In this document: piece after piece, positions 1-11,700 of the stretch | How positions within the stretch are numbered: position 1 is the stretch's first letter | How the letters are laid out: the number at the start of each line of letters is the position of its first letter | NCBI GenBank assembly: GCA_023213315.1 | Contig: JAKCPI010000438.1 | Location: 62,001 to 126,000 of the forward strand | Source: Euborellia annulipes | Taxonomy: Eukaryota > Arthropoda > Insecta > Dermaptera > Anisolabididae | Direction: 5' to 3' | Length of the DNA: 64,000 nt | The notes under the pieces: model-generated | What the model was told of the DNA's origin: nothing | Databases searched by the model: none | What the model saw: the letters and a program-made list of their open reading frames with translations, nothing else | Translations under genes and position numbers: made by a program

Positions 1-316
1 TTGAAATATATTCTATAAATATCAATATATAATGCATAGCAAAAATGTGTATTTTTTCACTTTAGTTATAAAATATATTTATTTAAATAGTCTGTTTCAA
101 AATAGGATAAATTTCGAATTTTTGAGAGGCTAATTTTCTTTTTTTTTTTTTAATATTGCCACTATAGATACATAGTCGTATAGTACGTGCCGGGGCGCCT
201 TGTCTACAAGAAAATAAATTTTAAAAAATCAGAGCCCTTGGGGAGGGCAAATGCCCCTCCCTCCAAATGACGCCTCTGGAATCGAGGTTGCCAAAGTGGC
301 AATGCGTTAAATGTAC

Positions 317-521
317 AAGATATGGAAAGATAGGAACATCTCAACAACTACCAAGAAGAAGCTGATAGAGACATTAATAATCCCGATCAGTACATATGAT
401 GCGGAGACTTGAACAATCCTTCAAAAAGATCGGAAATTTATCGAGGCCTTCGAAATATGGTGCTGGCGGAGAATGCTCCTGATACCTTAGAAGGCATATA
501 GATTAACAACTCCACTCAGTC
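317..521 (+). pseudogene. Relic of a non-LTR retrotransposon reverse transcriptase C-terminus
   Basis: Read from 317, the frame gives KIWKDRN, later LIETLIIPISTYDAET, then FEIWCWRRMLLIP. This is the pattern (IWKDR..., P-x-x-Y-x-AETW, F-E-x-W-C-W-R-R-M-L-x-I-P-W) of the C-terminal part of RTE/CR1-type reverse transcriptases. Two positions where the family has Trp are stops here (TGA after AET, TAG after IP), so the copy is dead. No upstream polymerase domain is visible before 290. This is a family-level call; the clade is not resolved. Confidence 0.7.
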
Positions 522-1160
522 GTATGTAACTCCTGATAATGGGTTAATAGCCCGAAATATATCGAATTTTTCTTTCATTTATAACCCAGTATTAAATAAT
601 TTCATTTATAAATATTTCACGTAAAATCTTCACTACTTTCCCCCCCAAACTTCAACTCTATCTTAAAACAACTCGATGTGACTGCTAGATCGTCGTCCCA
701 GGTGTATGATCGCATTCTTCGTTATTTTAGTCTTATCATGAGGCTTAGAAAAATTAATAGTTGAAGACAAAGTCGAAGTAAAACGGCCAAGAGGTAGATG
801 AGTTGTCCAGGTCAAATATCTGACCGGCAGCCCACTTAGAGAAACGGCAAATTCATCCCTAGACTGTGTAGTTTGAAAACAAACAGTCAAACGTGCCATT
901 TTTTTGACCACGAAGTCTCAAATATGAGACCATGAACAAGAAGAAGACTGCTGAAATTTAACTAAGCAATGAGGAGCATGACTAATGAACAATCTCCGCA
1001 AGCAACTGGTTTTACCTCAACAATTAGCCGCCTTAATGAAAACCTAAGCAAAGAAATTAGGAAAACTAGAAATCAATGAACGGTCGGGCTAGTTATATTT
1101 AAAAAATAATTCTAAATTTATAAGCACTCGAACCAGGTTTCCCGCTTTCGCTTTATCCTA
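522..1160. other. Gene-free stretch, no feature recognised
   Basis: Moderately AT-rich DNA between the reverse-transcriptase relic and a MITE. Short open frames here, including one of 82 codons on the minus strand at 663-911, show no recognisable motif. Near 1127-1142 the minus strand reads CCTGGTTCGAGTGC, a pol III B-box-like string also seen at about 16690-16704, so an old tRNA-derived SINE may start here. Confidence 0.4.
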
Positions 1161-1168
1161 GGTCCAGG

Positions 1169-1426
1169 CAGCGGCGTAACTAGCCTTTGAGGGCGGAGGG
1201 GGCGAAGCTCAACTAGGGCGCCATTTTTCAAGTTGTAATATAATTTTAAAGAAATCTATCAATTTTTTGGACAATCTATTGAAAGAATATGATAAAATCA
1301 CCGTCCATGGGCTATATTTTAGATTCCCTAGGGCGCCTATGTCGGTTCGAGGGGCGCCTAAGGCTTGAAGCGCCTGGGGCGGAGGGGGCAAGCGCCCCCC
1401 TTCGCCCCCACCTAGTTACGCTACTG
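1169..1426. mobile_element. hAT-type MITE, 258 bp, with 8-bp target duplication
   Basis: The ends are inverted repeats (CAGCGGCGTAACTAG at the left, CTAGTTACGCTACTG at the right). Both flanks carry GGTCCAGG (1161-1168 and 1427-1434), a perfect 8-bp duplication as expected for hAT transposition. The body has C/G-rich margins and an AT-rich core and codes for nothing. Confidence 0.85.
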
Positions 1427-1434
1427 GGTCCAGG

Positions 1435-2742
1435 CCCAATTCATCAACTCATTTAGTGAGTGAATTTTTTTTTATTAAAACTTATTAAAAGAATAAATAA
1501 TCAAAAAACAAACGTTTATTACAACACATTATTCTATATTATGTATATAAAATATAATTGGAAGTCATTTATGTATAGATTAATAAAAATATATTTAATT
1601 TATAATTTAATTAAATTGAAGAAGAAAATGGCTTCTGAGAAGCATCGGTAATTCAAAGAGATATTTTATCATTATTTAAATAGAAATAATAAATTTAAAT
1701 AGAAAACAATACCTTAATAATGATGATGATATAGAGATGTTAATTATCCCCGACGACAGGTTTAGATAGAAAACTGACTGAATTTGATATAGAACAAATA
1801 TAAACACAACACAAACACTGAAACACATACATAAAGAGTTAATCACATACTAATTAGAGGACGAAGGCGGGCAACAATCACTAGCGACAGTAGAGACATA
1901 TAGTAGCAATTCTGGGAACTAGCTCACCTCTCAATTTGAATAACAAAATTGGAAAATTAATAAATTTTAAGATTTATACCTTGAATATTAAATTATTTAT
2001 TCTTTATATTAGATATTGTTTTCCAAAAATAATTGTCAATGTCACCAAATTGTCAAAAGTCAAATCAGAACTTGCATCAGCTGCGATGAAGCGTTAGATG
2101 ACGTCACCAAACTTAATGATTATTCAAATTTCAATTAATAATAAATAAAAAAAAACAAATGAGATTATGATAATATATTCTTATTTTTCCCTCAAATTTG
2201 TTTGAAGTCCACTTGACTTCAAAGGAAAAATAGTTTCAATGATAAAAAAAAAATATAAAATTATTTTTGTATGTTTATAAATTAAAGATTCGCGGGCAGC
2301 ATATGTAAATTATAAATTTTCTAGAAATGACAAATGAAAATTATTCTAATATAAACTTTTAATAAAATACACTTAGATTTTTACTTTTTTTAAATATATT
2401 AAAATTTAAAAATATCCCTTATTTATACATAAATTTAATAAAAACAGTTTAAAAAGCAAAAATAAAATGGAAAGAAATTAAAAGTTACACAATCAATATT
2501 TATATTTTATTTTTATGAAGAAATTTTTTTTTACAATCTCTATCATTAAAACTACTATTTAAAAATTCAAATTTCACTATTTTTTTGTATTATTAATGTC
2601 ATTTAAAAAATGATTACGTTATGATGTTTGACATGTCTTTTTCCATTTTGTGGTTACGATTTCATTTACGATTAGATAAATGTCAACGCGGTGAAATTTT
2701 TAATAATTAGATTAAAATTACTATGTTACCGTTTTATTTAAT
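1435..2742. other. 5' flank of EDEM1, AT-rich
   Basis: No gene or clear repeat is seen. This stretch must hold the promoter and 5' UTR of the EDEM1-like gene. No convincing TATA box or initiator can be picked out in such AT-rich DNA. The only sharp motif is the palindrome at 2099-2106. Confidence 0.5.
2099..2106. promoter_or_regulatory. Perfect CRE/UPRE-like palindrome TGACGTCA
   Basis: TGACGTCA lies 637 bp upstream of the EDEM1 start codon. The ACGT-core bZIP site is bound by CREB/ATF proteins, and ATF6/XBP1 sites share this core. EDEM genes in other animals are induced by the unfolded protein response, so the site is plausible. A single 8-mer can also occur by chance. Confidence 0.35.
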
Positions 2743-5700
2743 ATGCAATTTATATTTTTAAATTTGTTTATTTTAATACTACTAATTTTATCTAATGAAT
2801 CGTTAAATATTTTTAAAAAATCCTTCGATAAATTGGAATTGAAATATGGTTCATTTTCTGAAGTTAAACGTTTGGAGATGTTGGAAGCAGCGAAGAAAAT
2901 GTTTTATTTTGGTTATGATAATTATATGAAATTTGCATTTCCTAAAGATGAATTAAATCCCATTTACTGCACGGGTCGGGGACCAGATTATGATAATCCG
3001 TAAGCTATGTCATATTTATGCATTTAACTTTTTTGATTAATCGATTCATTTCTATTTCAGATCAAATATAAATATCAATGATATTTTAGGGGACTATTGT
3101 CTCACTTTAGTTGATTCCCTTGATACCCTAGCCGTTTTGGGAAATAGCTCTGAATTCCAAAAAGCTGTTGCCAAAGTTGTTACTCATGTTAATTTTGATA
3201 AAGATAATATAGTTCAAGTCTTCGAAGCAAATATCAGGTAATTTCCAGCTGTTTTAATTTGATTTAGATAACATCTATTACATATTCTACATTACTTTTA
3301 TTATAATACATCTGTTACAACCAAAAGTAGACAAAACCTTACGTTATATATATATATATCTTATACTATTAAACGAGCAATGTACGTTTGTTTTTATGTA
3401 ATCACATCAGTTCTCGAAAACGGCTCTAACGAGTTTTTTCAAATTTTAAATATACTCTATTTCTGGTCCCAGTATGAAATTGTGCTAGGTCTCGTATTTG
3501 GGAAAATTCGGGAATTAGTATTATTATTATGGGAGTTTTTAATTATAGACCACACTTTGTATTAATGATTTATTAAAAATATAATTATTGTACAACGTTT
3601 CGACTGCTTATTCTGCAGCCGTTATCAGTAGTACATTTCACTTGAGTCGGAGCAAGTGCACAGTACTTGAGAACCGCTGCAGAATAAGCAGTCGAAACGT
3701 TGTACAGTATTTATATATTTTTAATAAATAATTAATACAAAGTGTGGTCTATAATTAAAAACTCCCATAATAAAAATAATACAAACCACAAAAGCTTTAA
3801 TAAACACATTCGGGTATTAGTACTTTACTGATGTACTTTTTTAGTTTTTTCTATTTTTCTCGAAATTCTCTTTAACGATTTCTTTTAAATTTTATATATT
3901 TCATATTTCCGGCATAGAAAACAAATTCCGCTAGGTCTCGGCTTCGGGAAACCTTGAGTACTAGTACTTTACTGATGTACTTTTTAAGTTTTTCCCCTTT
4001 TCTCGAAATCGCCCTTAAAGATTTTTTTCAAATTTTAAATATTTCATATTTCCGGCATAGAAAACAAATTCCGCTAGGTTTCGTCTTCAGGAAACCTCGA
4101 GTACTAGTACTTTACTGATGTACTTTTTTAGTTTTTTCCACTTTTCTCGAAATTTTTTGGCTCTAAAGATTTCTTTCAAATTTTAAATATATACTCTTTC
4201 CGGTACTAATATGAAATTAAGCAAGGCCTTGTCTTTGAGAGACCTCGAGTACTAGTACTTTACTGATGTACTTTTTTAGTTTTTTCCAATTTTATAAAAA
4301 AAAAACTCGGTCAACCCGGAACTATATATAATATAAGGTTCATTACACGGAAAACTACCATAAATTATTTCATTTTTATTTTAATGAAATTTACAATCAT
4401 GTGGGTAAAATAGTCAGGGGATTTTTTTTCTTTACAGAATTAAAAAAAAAAATTGTTAACAATGTTTCTCACTTATTTATTTTAAGAGTACTTGGTGCCT
4501 TAATTTCTGCTCATTTATTGATGATTGATCCAGAAAAACCATTTGGTGATTTAAAGCCACTTTGGTACGATAATGAGTTATTATATTTAGCTCATGATCT
4601 CGCTTCTCGTCTTTTACCAGCTTTTGAACATAGCTCGACAGGAATTCCTTATGCAAGGGTAATAAAATTTACTTGTCGAATTTGTTTTATCGTCATAACT
4701 TTGCTTAACAAGAAATGTTTTTCTTTTTGGCTTATCTTCTCAAATTTAATAAAAATTAAAAATAATCAATCGCAAGGTGGGCGTGTTGTATGTAACCTAA
4801 AATTGTATATTCTTTCGAATTAGGTAAATCTACGGAATGGAATGCCTCAAAATCAAATTCCTGAAACATGTACAGCTGGGGCTGGATCTCTTCTTCTTGA
4901 ATTTGGCCTTTTAAGTCGCCTTCTTGGTGATCCAATTTATGAATCCTATGCTAGAAAAGCAAACAAAGCAATATGGAATCTTCGAGCTAAACACACTGGT
5001 CTTTTAGGTAAAAAAATAAACTGATAAATAAAAATACTTTTCTCATTCATTAATGATTGATATTTTTTTTTTTCTGAAGGCAATGTTATTGATGTAGAAT
5101 CGGGCAAATGGAAAGGCAGATTAAGTGGATTAGGAGCCGGATTAGATTCATATTTTGAATATCTATACAAATCATATATTATGTTTGGCGAAAAAGAAGA
5201 TTACATTATGTTTGAAGAAGCATATCGTAAAATCAAGCAATATATGCGTAAAGGGTAAATAACAACCAAGATTAAATATTTAACTTAAAAAACTGATTTT
5301 TTTAATATACTCAATATATTAAGTATAATCTGGTATATAAAAAAATTAGGATTAACTAAAACCGCTGAAATCATGATTCATTGAAATTTATATTCAGTTG
5401 TAAGCGCACACTCTTCTCCCTGATATATTATTTTATATAGGCCCCTATATATATATATATATAAGGGTTGAAATATGCTTATAAAATATATCATTTAGAG
5501 TAGGGCTGTCGGATTTTTTTTAAAGCGGTCCTTGGGGCACTTGAAGTTGGACAGCCCTGATTTAGAGAATCAACTTGTTTTGGCCTAGAATAATTATTTT
5601 CTATATTTTTAGTACTAATTAACAATAATTTAATCGAATTTTTATTTTCTATATCATTTAGAATATCACTAAATGATTTCAGTGATTGAATATTCGATTT

Positions 5701-8700
5701 ATATAAAATATTTATTACCTTTTGTTTTTATGTAGATCTTATTTATCAATTTTTTTTCTATCCTTTTTATCCCCTCTTATATCAGTATTTATTTCCTTTT
5801 GAAAACTACACACCTGAACGCATGATCAAAAACTATAAATTCATATCTGTGTGTGTATGTGTGTGGCACGTGGCGTGTAATTATTGTTTAAGTATATATA
5901 AAAACATTTAAATTTTCTCTTTGAAACTATATTTTATATTTCTTCTAAAAAATTTTTATTTCTGATTACCACATTAGCAGTGTTCACGCAAATTAGTAGT
6001 AGTAGTTTATGTGATAACGCGAGGTGGAATGGGTGAAGCCGGATTTAAGCACAGGCTGCAGCTCAGGACCATCATCTAGGACATGTCTCTTTGGAAGAGC
6101 TTGGCTTCGTCCATTCACCTCAAATGCATGCTCTTAGATGTCTGATGATGAGCTTCTCGAATGTTATCCCAGCAATGATGAAATGATGATATGAAAAGAT
6201 CAAACATCATTTAGAGTCTTAGTCGCAATCGATTTCAATTTTAAGTATCCATATACCTCCTCTATGTGGCAGTAATTCACAAACTATGCTTCTAGAGTGG
6301 GGCTCAAAAACATTCCAATATTAGATTAATTATATTAATAGATCAAAGTTTTGACTTAGGGTGCTTTGAAACTAAAAAGGCTTAGAAACCAGCAACGGTT
6401 ATTTAAATTTCTTAAATAATTTCGAGACCTATTGCTAAGAATCAGATATAAATATTCAATATTTGGGAATAATATTAATACCAAATTATAAAGTGCTTTG
6501 AAAGACATTTCGGTACCCAAGACTGCAACTTGCCCAGGCTTTCTAATTATTCACTTCTGTCTCAGATGAAGACATGCTTCATGTTTCTTTCTTTTGACTG
6601 GTGAGCTTGCCAAGAAAAAAAATTTGCTTTCTTTGTTGATGCAATCCGTCATAAGTTAAGTGCACCGAACCAACTTTGAAGGGAGATTACTTTTTTGAAT
6701 TATTTGTTATATAAATTTATATAGATTCGTTAAATACTCGTACCGGTTGGCAGATTTTATTTTTGAGATATTTTGTTCACACACATGCGCACACAGACAA
6801 ACCATTTTGGGAGATCCATTTTATAATGTAAAGGGACCTCAAAACTAGGGCTGCGCAAAATAATCGATTAATTGATTATTCACCGATTATTTTCTTAAAA
6901 AATAATCGATTATTAAAAAAAATAATCGCTTATTTCCATTAATCGATAATTGGGCAAACAATTGATTATTTTCGGGAAAAATATGTTTGAAAAGATGTAA
7001 TGAGACTCGTATACTAAAAAAAGGTCAAATGATTTTCACGGGAGGGGAAAACACGCTATAATCGATTATTTTTTTCATAATCGATAATCGATTATTTTTT
7101 CCCATAATCTATAATCGATTATTTTTTCCCATAATCGAACATCCCTACTCAAAACGTGCAATGCTTTTCTTATTATATAAAATTAATTATATATATATAT
7201 AGGTAAAAGAAAGTAAAAATCGACCTACAGTATTTATTATAAATAAATTCTTATCTTAACAATGTTCATATCATGTGAAAGTTGAAGTTTGAACTAATTG
7301 CTAAATTTTTTCTCATTCGACCTTATATGATTCACATTATTAAAAAAAGCTTCGACCTCTACGCGTGTATAGGATTATATAGTAATAAATATAAATGTTA
7401 CAGACGGTTACATTGTAATCAAGGGCAAGGCGATCATCCTCTTTATGTCAATGTGGATATGATTAATGGAGATGTGCATAACTTTTGGATTGATTCACTT
7501 CAAGCTTCTTTCGCAGGAATTCAAGTAAATATATTTTCACCATTCATTTTGATTCTGCAAACAAAGATTGCCCGTTTGTCTAAACACAAAAACTAATGAA
7601 ATCTGGTGCACATTGCAGATTTGAGGACGCTCTCTTGTGGGTATAGTTTCTGATTGATATACATAGATTGAGGGGGACACTCACGAAAAAATATTAAAAC
7701 AAAAATGTTCTTGTATTAGTATTAATATTAGAGACAGTTATCAAGTGTCAACTCAAACGTTAAGCCCACAGGGTGATTTAAACTTCAAAAATTAATACAC
7801 TTTTGATTTGTTTTGAAATTTAACAATTGTTACTTTTCATAACTTAATCGTGCTTAAGCAAGAGCCACACGATGCGACCAACACCTTCAAAATGTTAGCG
7901 CATAATAGTTTGTCACATCCTGTAACTGAACTTTAATCAATGAGCTTTTATATAATATCAAGCATCGAACCAATAATTGGATTAAATATTTGCCACATCG
8001 TGTAACAGAATATTTGCCGAATCTTCTGATCCAACGCATCGTGTGCCTCTGGCTTTATGCTTGTACAGTCAACGCCAATGTTAAGTCCCACCCATGCGTT
8101 TTCTACATGTGATTATTTCATTGTTTTTATAAAAGAAAATGAAAAATCTTTATTGGAAATTTTCTAGGTTTGAACCATGAAAGTTTCCATTAAAAAATAT
8201 ATATATATTTTTTAAACAATGAATTAAACACAAGTAGAAAACGCATGGGTGGGACTTAATATTGTCTCTCACTGTATATTAGTGTGGCCCTTATTTGGAA
8301 AAAGGTGGAATTTTATCGACCTCCACCCGGAAATTGGTTTAGAATGTCAAAAAAATTGAACCTTGAATTTTTTCAGATTTTTACAAGCAAAATAACCGTG
8401 CCGGTAAGAAGTTAAAATTAACGCGTGTTTTAAATTTTGACAATAATAGACTTTCGAACGTTACTTTTAAAAATTTCTTTGTAAAATTATGAAACATGTT
8501 AGGCCTATACTTACGCTTTTGTGATCGCTGAGCTCGAATTTGCTGTCAAAAATTCATTTTTGACAATCCTAGCTGTCAAAAATGTCATCCTTTTAAACCA
8601 ATATAACAATTTTTAAAATTTTTATATGTTGTTATTTCAATTTTTGACAGCAAATTCGAGCTCCAAAAACGTAAGTATACCAAGTTTCATAATTTTACAA

Positions 8701-11700
8701 AGAAATTTCTAAAAGTAACATTCAAAAGTCAATTATTGTCAGAAAAGCCTATTTAAAACCCGTTCAACTGCCAACCGGCACGGGTTATTTTGCTTGGAAA
8801 AATATGAAAAAATTCAGGGCTTTTTTTTTTACATACTAAACCAATTCCTGGTGGAGGTCGATAAAATTCCACTTTTTTCAAAATAAGAGCCACCCTATTG
8901 ATCATTTTACAGTATATATATTAAATTAAGAGAGAGGAAACAAAGCTGGTTCTTTTCTCCTTTATTTTCTTATTATGTTGATACTCCACACGTCATTATT
9001 CATTCATTTTCAAGATTAGCTTCACTATATTATGCTTCTCTAAACAAACCCAAAGTGTTTGAATTTTTGTAGGGACTAGATGGTTGACTTGACTCGTGAA
9101 AGATTCAGGCTCCTCAAATTAGTAAAGCCAGCCAGATTTCATCTATTTTTGGGTATTTAATTTGACGGTTATCTTTGTAAGATAGAAATAAACATCATTA
9201 AGGCATTCCACGTTAATCTCATAAAATTTCAGAAAATCATGTTTCCGAATTTCTTAAAATTTATTCCATGCACCCATAATTCTTTTAAAATTTTAACTAA
9301 ATCGTTATTTCTCATGAGCCAATATTTTTTAAAAAAGCACACATCTCTTAAAGCTTTTATGGATTATAAAAAATTTCTATTTGATACTTATTCAAGCTAT
9401 CAATTGATTGGTCTAATATCTGCTCACGAGTAAATTTTAAAGTGAGTAGTTGTACGGTTATTGAATACTAATATCTAATTAAAAATAGTCTCGAAACTAT
9501 TTAATAGTTTCTTTTGCCTTATTCGCTTAGATTAGCTAGAAATTTATGATGCGGGGGTCAATACTCCATAATTTCTCCCCCTCCCTTCCCATATTTTATT
9601 TTATTTTTTTTAATTTATGTATTAAATAAAATTATTTTTACAAGTGAATTAATTAAATTTTATTTTTTTTTTTCAATAATATAGGCCTAATCAAAGTTGA
9701 TATTTCATGGGGGAAGGTTATTTAAAATTATTCAATTTTTTTTGTTGTGAAGCCAAAAAGGGAGAGAGAGGTACAAAATTTGAAAACCAAAATTCTATTT
9801 TAAAATAGATCCGAAAAGCAAAATTTGATATCTGGTTAGATTAAAAACACATGCAAAGATTTCCTCAGAAAAGTGCAAATCTAGTGTCAATCTTTGCCCC
9901 ACAGGAATGGGGGATTACGGTCTGGAAAAATCTTATATGGACCCTGTTATGCATTAGTGTGTCAAGCGCCAAAAAAATTAAAAATTGAGTTAAGCACGGA
10001 ATATTGTTTCAAATGCTATAATTAATAGTATTTTTTATGAAATATGTCCTAAAAAAATTTATATTTAATGTTACTTGCACAATTGACAAAAAAAAATTAT
10101 ATATAATCCAATGAAAACAAAAAACTTTAATGTTAATTTTCTCAAAACTCGGTAGATGGCGCTTGACACACTAATGCGTAACAGGGTCCATATAAGCCCA
10201 TCCCCCACTCCTTGTGGAGGATTCTCTTTCTCGATCTCGTTAGTGTCAGACGATCATTTAATCATTTTTACAATAAAGAAACAAAAAATCTTCATATCTA
10301 TTATTTCAAATCCCGACAACTCCTTGGAAGTAGGTAACTCGAAACATTTTAAATCACTGATGAGTTTATATTAAAAACAAAAAATATCTTCATATTTCTA
10401 TTTACCGACATACTTTTGGCATGTATTATCTATCACTTGATAAACTTTCCACTCTTGTTAAAATTTTCTGACGTTGCCAGATAGTTCATATTTAAATGAT
10501 AATAGTACGGGAATTTGTCCCTATTTTTCTATATTTTATTAGCCTGGTGGATATTAGTGAGAAGGATAAATAAAAAATCATCTCCGGATTTTGTTTATTC
10601 ATCCTTCTCACTATATTTTATTTGTAATTTTCTAATAAGACTTGAATAAAATTTCTCTAGGTGATGCATGGAGATCTCGAAGAAGCAATTTGCGCTCATG
10701 CTTTGTATTATTCTATTTGGAAGAGATATGGAGTTTTACCCGAAAGATGGAATTGGCATAAATTGTCCGCGGATGTTACCTTTTATCCATTACGTCCTGA
10801 ATTTGTTGAATCTACATATTTACTGTATCAAGTGAGTTAATATTATTAGAAATTCAATCGGATGAAATATATACAAAATACAATTGTTTGTGACTGCGAT
10901 TGCGCCAGCTACAGACGATTTTAATCCATCATCTTCAGGTCTTTAAAGAAATAAATAAATATTTAGTAATCAGCATTTGTGCAATCGTCCTTTTGGTCTA
11001 CATCTACATTAATGAAACATTTAATGAGAATTCTAAAAAAGAATATATTCTTTGAATATTTATTTATTTATTCTCTTATAAGAGTGAAGAAAATGAGTGA
11101 AGATTTCTTCCCCAAAACCTTCAAAACCCCAAAATCTTCAGACTTTCAAGTCTAATCTCAACAGGCATCTTCTCAGTTCCTGCAGTTGAGTTTCCCTTTT
11201 ATGCTTCTCCTTTTGTTTTTATTTTCTAGTATACTGTGCTTGTCACACCAGACTTTTATGTGTCGAAATATATTTAGTTTCCCATAGCACCTTAGTTCCA
11301 CACTTGACCACTAGCGTTTTCAATTGCATTTTAAATGTTGACAGCTTGAAATAAACTATGGTTATTTTTCGAAATTTTAATCTCATATTTGAATATTTTA
11401 TACACAATAGACAATCATAAATAAATACAAAATTTCATAAGAATTGGAAAATTTTTTTTAAATGTGTAAAAAGTTCCAAAGGGGGACCCCCCCTTTTGAA
11501 TCGAAATTGACATGCAAATCCCCGTAGGGATTTAACATTGGTTCTATGGAAGGAAGAGGAATTTGAAAAAAACTGTAATACATCAGTAAAGTGAACTTCA
11601 AACAATTTTGATGAAAAATTTCACTGATATACTTTTTAAAGAGAGTCTAAAAAATAGTTGATTTATGAATTTTAATCAAAATCGTTAGAGCCAATTTTGA

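Noticed and set aside
6020..6190. Possible second reverse-transcriptase relic
   Set aside because: A frame with [13 protein letters not shown] and SLWKSLAS vaguely resembles an RTE tail but has stops and no diagnostic motif.
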